Below, one piece after another: positions 1-8,118 of a stretch of DNA of 64,000 nucleotides. The translations under genes and the position numbers were made by a program. The notes under the pieces were generated by a model that searched no databases, was not told the DNA's origin, and was given only the letters and a program-made list of their open reading frames with translations. The stretch is from Gordonia sp. PDNC005 (GTDB taxonomy: Bacteria > Actinomycetota > Actinomycetes > Mycobacteriales > Mycobacteriaceae), in the NCBI RefSeq assembly GCF_016919385.1, contig NZ_CP070351.1, forward strand, positions 186,001 to 250,000, read 5' to 3'. The stretch's first letter is position 1. Every line of letters starts with the position of its first letter.

Positions 1-71
1 CGGTGCGACGACGCATCGACCCGACCGGAGTTTTCGTCTCCGACATGGCCAAGCGACTCGAACTCGTCTGA
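1..71 (+). CDS. C-terminal fragment of a DprE1-like FAD oxidoreductase (partial)
   Basis: Only the last 22 codons of a plus-strand gene lie in the window, read in the frame that starts at position 3 and ends at a TGA at 69-71. The tail contains DPTGVFVSDMAKRLELV. This closely resembles the C-terminus I remember for decaprenylphosphoryl-beta-D-ribose 2'-oxidase DprE1 (VFASDMARRLELL), the FAD enzyme of arabinan precursor synthesis in mycolata. The assignment rests on about 20 residues. The usual neighbour dprE2 does not follow; the next gene is on the opposite strand and unrelated. A DprE1 paralogue or another vanillyl-alcohol-oxidase-family enzyme is possible. Confidence 0.55.
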   Translation, partial: VRRRIDPTGVFVSDMAKRLELV

Positions 72-92
72 ACAGCGGGGCGAGGCGGTGCG

Positions 93-563
93 TCAGTACA
101 GGATGATCAGATCGGTGCGGAGGTCTTCGGGTTCGGTCACCGACGGGTCGTTGACGTAGATCTCGATGACGCCCCGCGAATCTCCTCCACCGTTCACCTC
201 GTGAACTTCGAAGAGCGACTCCCACGCCGAACTGATGCCCTCGTACGCGCCGACATGGCTCATGATGAGGGCCCGCCCGGACGGGAAGACACCGTTGTCG
301 ACGCCTTCGACGTCGGTCGGGGCCGCAACGGGGAAACCGAGAGTGATGTCGAAGACATCGTGGGGATCGCCCTCGTACAAGCCGTAGCCGGGACCGATAG
401 GCCCGCAGCCTGCGAGAGTCTGGAACGACTCGTCGAAGATGTCGCGGATGTCTTCCATCCGGACGTCGTAGAACTTCTGAGTGACAACGCGGATGTCGTC
501 GGGAAGCGTCACCTCCATCGGCTGCAGGAACGACTCTTCGCGGAAGAACAGCGGGATGCTCAT
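93..563 (-). CDS. GyrI-like small-molecule-binding domain protein
   Basis: This 156-residue protein matches the stand-alone GyrI-like/AraC effector-binding fold: a beta-rich N-terminal half, then SGRALIMSHVGAYEGISSAWESL, and a C-terminal EIYVNDPSVTEPEDLRTD segment typical of the family. Members bind hydrophobic small molecules or act as SbmC-type proteins; no DNA-binding domain is attached, so it is not itself a transcription factor. I chose the ATG at 563 because TACCCT lies 7 nt before it, as for a leaderless transcript; a GTG 21 nt upstream is the alternative. It is divergent from the esterase at 614. The ligand is unknown. Confidence 0.75.
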   Translation of the reverse strand: MSIPLFFREESFLQPMEVTLPDDIRVVTQKFYDVRMEDIRDIFDESFQTLAGCGPIGPGYGLYEGDPHDVFDITLGFPVAAPTDVEGVDNGVFPSGRALIMSHVGAYEGISSAWESLFEVHEVNGGGDSRGVIEIYVNDPSVTEPEDLRTDLIILY

Positions 564-613
564 GCCCGCAAGGGTACGGCTCACACTGCGGCATCGGCAC
601 TCCTCCCGGCAGA

Positions 614-2197
614 ATGGAACCCGTGATTCAAGATGATCTTGTCGTCGACACTCACTACGGTCCGTTGCGCGGTGTGGCGACTGAAACGCTCGACGTGTGG
701 CGCGGCATCGCCTACGCCCAGCCGCCGGTAGGCGACTTGCGGTGGCGGCACGCCGTCGATCCGAGACCCCACACCGATGTGGTCCCCGCCGACTCTTTCG
801 GCCCGGTGTGCCCGCAGCCGGTGATGCCGGTGATCGAGCTGGGCGACGGCACGCGGCAGGAGGAGGACTGCCTGTACCTCAACGTGTCCACCCCGCGCGG
901 AGCGTCGCGCAGCGACGCTCGGCTTCCGGTGCTGGTGTGGATTCACGGTGGCGCCTACCTCTGCGGTTCGGGTTCACAGCCGCTGTACGACGCGGCGTCG
1001 CTGATCGGCACGGGTGTCGAGGCGGGCACCCCGGTGATCGTCGTGACGATCAACTATCGGCTCGGTGCGTTCGGATTCGTCGACTTCTCGTCGTGGTCGG
1101 ACGCCGACCGGACGTTCGACGCGAACTGCGGCATGTCCGATGTGCTGGCTGCACTGCGTTGGGTGAACCTGAACATCGGGGCTTTCGGCGGCGACCCCGG
1201 GAACGTGACTGTCTTCGGGGAGTCGGCAGGCGGCGGAGTGGTCACGACACTCCTCACCATGCCGGGCGCGAAAGGGCTCGTCCATCGAGCGATCGCGCAG
1301 AGTTCTCCGGCCACGTCGGTGTACGGTCCCGACCGCGCCGCGCGCTACGCGCAGGCGATGCTCGACCTGATGCCCGCCGAACGGGTCACCCCGGACCTGC
1401 TCCGCGACATCCCCGTCGACGCGCTTGTGGCGGCGTCACAGCAGATGTTCCTGTCGGTGCCGCGGGAGCATCCCGGCACCATCGCTCACACACCAGTCGT
1501 CGACGGCGACCTGATCCCCGACGATCCGCTCCGCGTGTACGAGTCCGGGCACGCTCTGCCGGTGCCGCTGATGATCGGCACCAATCGACACGAGACGTCG
1601 CTGTTCAAGTGGATGTCGTCGCCTCTCATGCCGGTGAAGTCCGAGCACGTCGACGCGATGTTCACCCTCATCGGCACCGAGCAGCCGCACCTCCCGCTGC
1701 CTGAGCCTGAGCACCTCGACGAGTCGTACCAGCACGTGAAGGCTCGGGTGCGGAGCATGGCGATCTCCCGCGACATCGGTTTCCGCATGCCGGCGCTGTG
1801 GATCGCCGAGGCGCACAACTCGCGTGCTTCGGTGCACCTGTACCGCTTCGACTGGGCTACGCCGCTGCTGAGGTTCATCGGCTTCGGCGCCGCGCACGCC
1901 ACCGAACTGCCGTACGTGTGGGGCAATCCGGCGTCCACCAAACGCGATCCGATGTACCGACTCGGCGGTCGACCGACCGGCGACGAGGTGACCGCCCGCG
2001 TCCAGCGTCGATGGCTCGCGTTCGCGACCTCGGCCGACCCGAACATCGGCGACGACATCCCCGGCAACGCACAGTGGGACCCCTACACGGTCGACGATCA
2101 CGCGTCGCTGCGAATCGGCGCGGTCGACTCCGCCGCCGTCGGTCTCGACGACGCGATGCTCCGCGCCTGGGGCGACGAAGTGCTCAGCTTCCAATGA
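614..2197 (+). CDS. Type-B carboxylesterase (para-nitrobenzyl esterase family)
   Basis: The 527-residue alpha/beta hydrolase belongs to the carboxylesterase type-B family and should hydrolyse carboxylic esters. Visible hallmarks are WRGIAYAQPPVGDLRW near the N-terminus, EDCLYLNV, the oxyanion-hole VWIHGGAY, and the nucleophile elbow GESAGG with Ser204. The acidic triad residue is probably the Glu in GTNRHET and the His lies in AAHATELPYVWG. No signal peptide is seen, so it is probably cytoplasmic. Its stop overlaps the RidA-family start by 4 bp (ATGA), and that gene overlaps the next in the same way, giving a tightly coupled three-gene operon. The natural substrate cannot be read from sequence. 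Confidence 0.9.
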   Translation: MEPVIQDDLVVDTHYGPLRGVATETLDVWRGIAYAQPPVGDLRWRHAVDPRPHTDVVPADSFGPVCPQPVMPVIELGDGTRQEEDCLYLNVSTPRGASRSDARLPVLVWIHGGAYLCGSGSQPLYDAASLIGTGVEAGTPVIVVTINYRLGAFGFVDFSSWSDADRTFDANCGMSDVLAALRWVNLNIGAFGGDPGNVTVFGESAGGGVVTTLLTMPGAKGLVHRAIAQSSPATSVYGPDRAARYAQAMLDLMPAERVTPDLLRDIPVDALVAASQQMFLSVPREHPGTIAHTPVVDGDLIPDDPLRVYESGHALPVPLMIGTNRHETSLFKWMSSPLMPVKSEHVDAMFTLIGTEQPHLPLPEPEHLDESYQHVKARVRSMAISRDIGFRMPALWIAEAHNSRASVHLYRFDWATPLLRFIGFGAAHATELPYVWGNPASTKRDPMYRLGGRPTGDEVTARVQRRWLAFATSADPNIGDDIPGNAQWDPYTVDDHASLRIGAVDSAAVGLDDAMLRAWGDEVLSFQ

Positions 2198-2583
2198 CTG
2201 TCCGTCGATTCGGGTCTGACGCACTGTTCGACGGCGGCTTCGCCTACGGCTCGCGTGTCAGCGGCGAACAACTCTTCACGGCCGGCATATCGCCCTTGGA
2301 CGAGCACGGGACCGTCGTGGCGCCCGGCGACCCGATCGCCCAGACGGCACATGTCGTTGAACTGTTGGCGACACTTCTCGCGGAGCAGGGGAGTTCCGTC
2401 GACGACATCGCCAAACTGACCGTCTACGTGGAGACGGCCGATCGCGCGGACGTCGCTGCGGTGTGGGGCGCGGTGGAAGAGGCGTTCGCCGGAGCAACGC
2501 CTCCGGCGGTGATAGCCGCGGTCACCGTGCTGCCGTACCCGGGCCAACGAATCGAGATCGACGCCGTTACGGTGGCCCGATGA
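2194..2583 (+). CDS. RidA/YjgF/UK114 family protein
   Basis: The 129-residue protein has the RidA-family layout: FTAGISPLDEHG near the N-terminus, a central helix with VELLATLLAEQGSSVDDIAKLTVYV, and PPAVIAAVTVLPYPGQRIEID at the C-terminus. RidA proteins hydrolyse reactive enamine/imine intermediates such as 2-aminoacrylate; many paralogues have other roles. The family Arg that normally precedes the PxRxxV motif is not present (PPAVIAAV), so classical imine deaminase activity is doubtful. The open frame extends far upstream inside the esterase, but the ATG at 2194, overlapping the esterase stop, gives the family's usual length. Confidence 0.85.
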   Translation: MTVRRFGSDALFDGGFAYGSRVSGEQLFTAGISPLDEHGTVVAPGDPIAQTAHVVELLATLLAEQGSSVDDIAKLTVYVETADRADVAAVWGAVEEAFAGATPPAVIAAVTVLPYPGQRIEIDAVTVAR

Positions 2584-3752
2584 CACGACCACACGTCGAC
2601 GACAACGCGCGACGGGCTCGGTTTCAGCGCAGACATCTGCTCGACGGGACAGTCGGCACTCCGGTGGCCGAGATCGCCGACGCGGTTGTCGGGTTGCACG
2701 CGACGACCGCGTCCACCGTGCATCTGTCGGCGTGGGCGCGTAACGGCGAGATCACCCCGCAAGACGTCGACAGTGCACTCTACGATGATCGAACGGTCGT
2801 GAAACAGCTCGCGATGCGGCGGACTCTTTTTGTCATGAGCCGACCGATTCTCGCCGACGCAGTGGGCGCGGTCGGCAGCCGCGTCGCGGCGTCGGAGCGC
2901 ACCAACATGCTCCGTGACCTGCGTCGCGATGACGGACCCGCCGACCCCGAAGGCTGGATCGATCAGGCGCGGGCGGCAGTGCTCGACCTCCTCGACGGAA
3001 CCGAACTGGTCGCCGCCGAGGTGCGCAAAGCTTTGCCCGATTTCGACATCTCGATCATGCGCGATGCGGGGAAGTCGTACGGCGGACTCTCGCCGATGCT
3101 CCCGCGCATGCTCAATCACCTGGCAGCGGCGGGCGACGTGGTCCGCGGGACCAATCGCGCGACTTGGGCGGTGTCGCGGCCCGGCTGGACGTCGATGGCG
3201 TCGTGGCTCGGTGAGCCGCTCGCGGCAGTCACTCCGGAGGACGGCCACCGCGATCTTGTGGCGCGCTGGCTCCGATCGTTCGGCCCCGGGACCGAGGCCG
3301 ATCTCGTGTGGTGGCTGGGGTCGACGAAGACTGCGGTGCGGAAGGCGATCGCCGCCCTGGACGTGGTCGAGGTGGACCTCGACTCCGGCGAGATCGGATA
3401 TCTGATGGGCGACGACCTCGACGCCGTCGACGACGTGGAGCCGCGGGCGCTGCTGCTCCCCGGGCTGGACCCGACGACCATGGGCTGGCGAGGTCGGGAG
3501 TTCTACCTCGATCCCGCGCACGTTCGGCACCTGTTCGACACCAACGGCAATGGTGGACAGACCGCATGGTGGAACGGCCGAATCGTCGGCGGCTGGGTAC
3601 AGGAGGACGCCGGCGTCCGCGTGCAGCTCTTGGAAGACGTCCCCGCGGACGGGGTCCGGGCGCTCGACGCCCGTGCCGCCGAGCTCGCCGAGTGGCTCGG
3701 CGACATCCGCCTCACCCAAGGCCTCTTCGCCTCCCCGATGATGAAGTCCTGA
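2580..3752 (+). CDS. Winged-helix DNA-binding domain protein (HTH_42, YcaQ/AlkZ-like superfamily)
   Basis: This 390-residue protein resembles the winged-helix family PF06224 that includes the DNA glycosylases AlkZ/YcaQ. Seen are the N-terminal RARFQRRHLLDGT, VGLHATTASTVHLSAWAR, RRTLFVMS, the WWLGSTKTAVRKAIAAL helix and the C-terminal LLPGLDPTTMGW with GRIVGGWVQ. The QxQ or QxD catalytic motif of AlkZ was not evident to me, so glycosylase activity should not be assumed. The ATG at 2580 overlaps the RidA-family stop (ATGA), implying translational coupling; longer in-frame extensions run through the RidA-family gene and are not used. Confidence 0.78.
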   Translation: MTRPHVDDNARRARFQRRHLLDGTVGTPVAEIADAVVGLHATTASTVHLSAWARNGEITPQDVDSALYDDRTVVKQLAMRRTLFVMSRPILADAVGAVGSRVAASERTNMLRDLRRDDGPADPEGWIDQARAAVLDLLDGTELVAAEVRKALPDFDISIMRDAGKSYGGLSPMLPRMLNHLAAAGDVVRGTNRATWAVSRPGWTSMASWLGEPLAAVTPEDGHRDLVARWLRSFGPGTEADLVWWLGSTKTAVRKAIAALDVVEVDLDSGEIGYLMGDDLDAVDDVEPRALLLPGLDPTTMGWRGREFYLDPAHVRHLFDTNGNGGQTAWWNGRIVGGWVQEDAGVRVQLLEDVPADGVRALDARAAELAEWLGDIRLTQGLFASPMMKS

Positions 3753-3767
3753 CCCCGCCCGCTGCTC

Positions 3768-3886
3768 GTTGAGCCGAGCGTCCCCTGCTCGTTGAGCGCG
3801 CGTCCCCTCTGACCGATGAGCGAGCTTGCGAGACGAAAGGCGCTCAAGGGGCAGTGGGGCGTCGGCTCACAGGAAGCTCCCAGCGT
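3768..3886. repeat. Dispersed intergenic repeat-like element
   Basis: The gap before phoP contains two copies of CTGCTCGTTGAGC and a block GAGCGAGCTTGCGAGACGAA followed by CTCAAGGGGCAG and AGGAAGCTC. A similar block order (GCGCAGCGAGACGAAGG, GGTCAAGGAGCAG, AGGAAGCTC) occurs at about 62925-62990 in an unrelated intergenic gap. This looks like a short dispersed noncoding repeat seen twice here. No open reading frame fits it. Confidence 0.45.
3867..3884 (+). promoter_or_regulatory. PhoP-box-like direct repeat upstream of phoP
   Basis: TCACAGG, four bases, then TCCCAGC form a 7-4-7 direct repeat. It matches the mycobacterial PhoP box (two TCACAGC heptamers separated by 4 bp) at 12 of 14 positions. 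It sits 43 bp upstream of the phoP ATG, consistent with autoregulation. The binding is inferred, not shown. Confidence 0.6.
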
Positions 3887-3927
3887 TCGGCCAGCGGAGG
3901 GGAAGGCGCACGGTGCACGATGGTGAC

Positions 3928-4638
3928 ATGACCGTGAGTTCCCCTGCCGTGCCCGCAAAAGTCCTGGTAGTCGACGACGAGGAGAACATCAGGGAACTGT
4001 TGTCGGTGTCGTTGAAGTTTCAGGGGATGGACGTGCGCACGGCCGCCGACGGTCCCCGCGCCCTGGACATCACCCGTACCTTCAAGCCGGACGTTGTGAT
4101 TCTGGACGTGATGATGCCCGGCATGGACGGCTTCGGCCTGCTGCGCCGCCTGCGCGCGGACGGCGTTGAGGCGCCGGCGTTGTTCCTCTCCGCGCGCGAC
4201 TCCGTCGAAGACAAGATCAACGGACTCACCGTCGGCGGGGACGATTACGTGACCAAACCGTTCAGCTTGGAAGAGGTCGTCGCGCGGCTCGGTGTGCTGC
4301 TTCGCCGCAGCGGATACGGCGAGGAGTCGAAGGCTTCGTCGCGCATCGTGTTCGCCGATCTGGAACTCGACGAGGAGACCCACGAGGTGTTCAAGGACGG
4401 AGAACTCGTCTCGCTGTCGCCGACCGAGTTCACACTGCTCCGGTACTTCATGGTCAACGCGGGCACGGTGCTGTCGAAGCCCCGCATCCTCGATCACGTG
4501 TGGAACTACGACTTCGGCGGCGATGTGAACGTCGTCGAGTCGTACGTGTCGTATCTGCGACGCAAGATCGACACCGGCCCGGTCCGGCTCATCCACACCC
4601 TGCGCGGCGTGGGTTATGTGATGCGCGAGCCACGATGA
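3928..4638 (+). CDS. phoP: PhoP response regulator, OmpR family
   Basis: The 236-residue regulator aligns throughout with M. tuberculosis PhoP as I remember it. The receiver domain spans about residues 11-128, with acidic pocket D16/D17, phospho-acceptor D60 in VVILDVMMPGMDGFG, and K110 in DDYVTKPF. The C-terminal winged helix (about 140-236) contains LSPTEFTLLRYFMVNAGTVL and ends VRLIHTLRGVGYVMREPR. In mycobacteria PhoP controls envelope lipids, acid response and virulence lipids. The ATG at 3928 gives the usual length. A PhoP-box-like repeat upstream suggests autoregulation, and the stop overlaps the phoR start by 4 bp. Confidence 0.93.
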   Translation: MTVSSPAVPAKVLVVDDEENIRELLSVSLKFQGMDVRTAADGPRALDITRTFKPDVVILDVMMPGMDGFGLLRRLRADGVEAPALFLSARDSVEDKINGLTVGGDDYVTKPFSLEEVVARLGVLLRRSGYGEESKASSRIVFADLELDEETHEVFKDGELVSLSPTEFTLLRYFMVNAGTVLSKPRILDHVWNYDFGGDVNVVESYVSYLRRKIDTGPVRLIHTLRGVGYVMREPR

Positions 4639-6068
4639 ACTCGTTCTCCGAGCGCATGCGGTCGATGCCGCTGCGGGTGACACTCGTCGTGCTGACCGTG
4701 ATCCTCGTGCTGGCCGGACTCGGAGTGTCCGGAGTCGTGGTGACGTCCGCCATGCGGAGCGATCTGCTGACACGTGTCGACGAGGGACTCAACGACGCGG
4801 TCCACGGGTGGGCCCGGCCACCCGATGTCAGGGACGGTGACATGCCGGGCCCCCCTGGACTGCGTCGCCCGAAATCGCAGTACTTCGTGACCGCGACGTC
4901 GTCGGACGGTTTTGAGATCACGTTCAACGACTTCGGCTCCAGTCCGGACCTGTCGACTCTCTCGTCGTCGGTGAGCACGTCCCCGTCTACCGTGTCGTCG
5001 TCCGGCGCCGGCCCGGACTGGCGGGTCGTCAAGCGAGTGTCGGCTGGATCGACGGTGGTGGTGGCGATCCCGTTGACCGACGTCGACGCGACGATGACGC
5101 GGTTGATCTGGCTGCAGGTCGGTGTCGGCTGCATCGTCGTCATCCTGATAGGGGCGCTCAGTTACCTGTTGGTGCGTTCCAGTCTGCGTCCGCTGCGTCG
5201 CGTCGAGGAGACCGCTCATGCCATCGCCGGCGGTGACCTTCACCGACGAGTCCCGGCGCGGCCGGTGAACACCGAGGTCGGGAGTCTCGGCGAGTCGCTC
5301 AACGCGATGCTGGCTCAGATTCAGAACGCATTCGCCGCGACGGCGGCGTCCGAACGCCAGGCGCGCGCATCCGAGGAGAAGATGCGGCGATTCATCGCCG
5401 ACGCATCGCACGAACTCCGCACCCCGCTGACGTCGATCAAGGGATTCGCCGACCTGATGGCGCTCGGCGCCGTCACCGACTCGTCGGACGCAGTCCGTCG
5501 GATCGCCGGCGAAGCCGATCGGATGACGATGCTCGTCGAAGACCTCCTCATGTTGGCACGGCTCGACGCGCACCGCCCCGTCGAGAACGCCCCGGTTGAG
5601 ATGCTTCCTCTGCTCGTCGACTCCGTCGAGGCCGCGCGCGCGTCTGCACCGGACCGGCAGATAGACCTCGACCTCGCCGGATTCGATCCGACAGCGCAGG
5701 TCAAGGGCGACGGACTGCGACTCCGGCAGGTATTGGGCAACCTCCTCGGCAACGCCGTCGCTCACACCGGATCCGACGTACCGATCACGCTGGCGGCCCG
5801 AATAGAAGGCGCGGACGTGATCGTCGACGTCGCCGATTCCGGGCCCGGACTCACCGCCGACGAGCAAGCGCACGTCTTCGAGCGTTTCTATCGGGGCGAC
5901 CCGTCCCGCCACCGGAACGTCTCGGACAGCGGGAGCGGACTGGGACTCTCGATCGTGGCCGCGCTCGTCGCCGCTCACGGAGGCACGGCAGGCGTTCGGT
6001 CGGCACCGGGGGAGGGCGCGACCTTCTGGTTCGCGCTGCCCCGCGCAGACGGCGTCGACCCTCGGTAA
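4635..6068 (+). CDS. phoR: PhoR sensor histidine kinase
   Basis: The 477-residue inner-membrane kinase has an N-terminal transmembrane helix (about residues 13-38), an extracytoplasmic sensor of about 125 residues rich in Ser/Pro/Asp, and a second helix (about 165-187). A HAMP linker, then the HisKA box FIADASHELRTPLTSIKGF with H259, precede the ATPase domain with NLLGNAVAHT, DVADSGPGLT and GSGLGLSIVAALVAAHGG. It should autophosphorylate on H259 and pass phosphate to PhoP D60. The ATG overlaps the phoP stop, so the pair is translationally coupled. The stimulus is unknown. Confidence 0.92.
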   Translation: MNSFSERMRSMPLRVTLVVLTVILVLAGLGVSGVVVTSAMRSDLLTRVDEGLNDAVHGWARPPDVRDGDMPGPPGLRRPKSQYFVTATSSDGFEITFNDFGSSPDLSTLSSSVSTSPSTVSSSGAGPDWRVVKRVSAGSTVVVAIPLTDVDATMTRLIWLQVGVGCIVVILIGALSYLLVRSSLRPLRRVEETAHAIAGGDLHRRVPARPVNTEVGSLGESLNAMLAQIQNAFAATAASERQARASEEKMRRFIADASHELRTPLTSIKGFADLMALGAVTDSSDAVRRIAGEADRMTMLVEDLLMLARLDAHRPVENAPVEMLPLLVDSVEAARASAPDRQIDLDLAGFDPTAQVKGDGLRLRQVLGNLLGNAVAHTGSDVPITLAARIEGADVIVDVADSGPGLTADEQAHVFERFYRGDPSRHRNVSDSGSGLGLSIVAALVAAHGGTAGVRSAPGEGATFWFALPRADGVDPR

Positions 6069-6077
6069 GGTTCGGGC

Positions 6078-6503
6078 ATGGCCTCGGTTTTCACGCACAT
6101 CATCAACGGCGATCTGCCCGGACGCTTCGTCTGGAAAGACGGACAGAGTGTCGGGTTCCTGACGATCAACCCGGTGACGCCCGGGCACGTGCTCGTGGTG
6201 CCGCGCAAGGAGATCGATCACTGGGAGCAGATCGACACTCCGACGTTCACTCACCTCTCCGACGTGTCACAGAAGATCGGCCGTGCAGTCAAGGACGCGT
6301 TCGACGCACCGAGAATGGGCCTGTTGATCGCCGGACTCGAAGTGCCGCACCTGCACATCCACGTGTTCCCCGCGCACTCGTTGGAGTCGTTCGATCTCAC
6401 CCAGGCAGACCAGGACCCGTCACCGGAATCACTCGACGACGCGGCAGAACGCATCCGCGCATCGCTGCGCGCGCTCGGGTACGGCGAAAACGTGCCCGAC
6501 TGA
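6078..6503 (+). CDS. HIT family nucleotide hydrolase/transferase
   Basis: A 141-residue histidine-triad protein. The signature VPHLHIHVFP supplies the three histidines, with the middle one the expected catalytic nucleophile; PGHVLVVPRKEIDHW is the family's other conserved block. HIT proteins hydrolyse or transfer nucleotide monophosphates, for example AMP-lysine or Ap4A-type substrates; the precise substrate cannot be assigned. It starts 9 bp after phoR on the same strand. In M. tuberculosis the HIT gene Rv0759c also adjoins phoPR, as I recall, so the neighbourhood is conserved. Confidence 0.9.
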   Translation: MASVFTHIINGDLPGRFVWKDGQSVGFLTINPVTPGHVLVVPRKEIDHWEQIDTPTFTHLSDVSQKIGRAVKDAFDAPRMGLLIAGLEVPHLHIHVFPAHSLESFDLTQADQDPSPESLDDAAERIRASLRALGYGENVPD

Positions 6504-6527
6504 CCGCCGCACCGACCCGGCCCGGCG

Positions 6528-6570
6528 TATAAGCTCATCCGATCAACGGACGGGGCGAACGGGAGCGGGT
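6528..6570 (+). promoter_or_regulatory. Promoter -10 and ribosome-binding region for the multicopper oxidase pair
   Basis: TATAAG at 6528-6533 is a good -10 hexamer in an otherwise GC-rich gap. GGGAGCGGG at 6561-6569 just precedes the GTG at 6571 and may be the Shine-Dalgarno site. No clear -35 or copper-regulator operator was recognised. Confidence 0.4.
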
Positions 6571-8088
6571 GTGGACGTTCACGGAACGGTGTCGCGGCGG
6601 ACACTGCTCAAAGGCGCAGGTCTCGTGTTTCTCGCAACCGGTGCCGCGGCCTGCTCCTCTCGGCCCGACCCGGAACCGGAAGCCACGGCGGTCGTCGTCC
6701 GACCACTGCCGATCCCGCCGGTGCTTGCACCGCGCAGGGTCGGCAAGACGAAGGTCTTCAGCCTGCAGACGCAGACCGGTGCCAGTGAGATCGTTCCCGG
6801 CACCCGCACGGGGACCTGGGGATACAACGGCGCGAACCTCGGCCCGACAATCCGGGTCACGCGCGGCGACAACGTGCGGATCAACGTCCGGAACACGCTT
6901 CCCGAGACCACCACGGTCCATTGGCATGGGCTGCACATTCCTCCGGACATGGACGGCGGCCCGCACCAGCCGATCGGGCCGGGCCGGACATTCGCATCAC
7001 GCTTCCGGGTCCGCCAGCAGGCCGCGACCCTCTGGTATCACCCCGACCTGCACGGGAGCACCAGTCTGCAGACGTCCCGCGGGCTCGCCGGGATGGTGAT
7101 CGTCGACGATGCGGCGACGTCCCGTCATGATCTCCCGCGGCGGTACGGCATGGACGACATCCCGCTGATCTTGCAGGACAAACGTTTCACCGCCACCGGG
7201 GCCCTCGACGAGACCGACCGTGCCGACGTCGGACTGCTCGGCGACACCCCGACAGTCAACGGCATCACCCAACCGACTTTCACCGCGACAACCCGCAGGG
7301 TGCGGTTCCGCATCGTCGACGCGTCGACCGCGCGCCTCTACAACCTCGCGTTCTCCGACAACCGCCGGTTCACCGTCATCGGGACCGACGGGGGGCTCCT
7401 CGACAAGCCGATGACGGTGACGAGCATCGCGATCAGCCCGGGGGAGCGAACTGAGATCGTCGTCGACCTCATCCCAGGCGAGACCGTCCGACTGCGCGCC
7501 GTCGCGTTCCCCGGAGACCTCGGCGTCGACGACGCTGCTCCGGACTTCGGGCTGCAGGACGAATTCGATCTGATGACAGTCGTCGGCCCGACGTCGACCG
7601 CGCCGAAGCCGCGCGCGCTTCCGACCGGCCTGAATCCGACGCTGCGCAACCCTCCGAACATCGGTATCGCCCACAAGCGGTACTTCGACCTCCAATGGTT
7701 TCAGATCAACGGCCAACTCTTCGATCCCACACGCGTCGACGCCGTCGTCCCCATCGGGAGGGAAGAGATCTGGACGGTGCGCAACACCGACACCTGGATT
7801 CACAACTTCCACATCCACGGAACCCAGTTCCGAGTGCTCTCGCTCGACAAGGCACATCCGAAGCCGCCGACGGGAGGTTGGAAGGACACCGTCCTGCTCC
7901 CACCGGGTGCGGTCGCAAGACTCGCAGTGCGGTTCACCGACTACACGTCGATTCGCTGGCCCTACCGGTTCGGATGCCATCTGACGTTCCACCAAGACAA
8001 AGGGATGGAAGGCCAGTTCGTTGTCGTCCGTCCCGGCCAGAAGCCGTCGGCGATACTCGGTCGGGCACCACGCCGCAGCAAGCGCTGA
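6571..8088 (+). CDS. Multicopper-oxidase-like Tat lipoprotein with altered trinuclear copper site
   Basis: A 505-residue three-domain cupredoxin protein starting at GTG 6571. The N-terminus has a Tat motif SRRTLLKG and a lipobox ending in GAAAC, so it should be exported folded and lipid-anchored. Motif I (VHWHG) and motif III (HNFHIHG) are intact. Motif II reads YHPDLHG where the paralogue has YHPHPHG, and motif IV reads GCHLTFHQDKGM where the paralogue has HCHLMFHEDQGM. By comparison with CueO, two type-3 copper histidines are lost, while the type-1 ligands (His, Cys, His, Met) remain. It may bind a type-1 copper yet fail to reduce oxygen. It lies 30 bp upstream of an intact paralogue. Confidence 0.88.
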   Translation: MDVHGTVSRRTLLKGAGLVFLATGAAACSSRPDPEPEATAVVVRPLPIPPVLAPRRVGKTKVFSLQTQTGASEIVPGTRTGTWGYNGANLGPTIRVTRGDNVRINVRNTLPETTTVHWHGLHIPPDMDGGPHQPIGPGRTFASRFRVRQQAATLWYHPDLHGSTSLQTSRGLAGMVIVDDAATSRHDLPRRYGMDDIPLILQDKRFTATGALDETDRADVGLLGDTPTVNGITQPTFTATTRRVRFRIVDASTARLYNLAFSDNRRFTVIGTDGGLLDKPMTVTSIAISPGERTEIVVDLIPGETVRLRAVAFPGDLGVDDAAPDFGLQDEFDLMTVVGPTSTAPKPRALPTGLNPTLRNPPNIGIAHKRYFDLQWFQINGQLFDPTRVDAVVPIGREEIWTVRNTDTWIHNFHIHGTQFRVLSLDKAHPKPPTGGWKDTVLLPPGAVARLAVRFTDYTSIRWPYRFGCHLTFHQDKGMEGQFVVVRPGQKPSAILGRAPRRSKR

Positions 8089-8118
8089 CCACAGACCGGG
8101 CTCGAGAAGAGAGAACAC

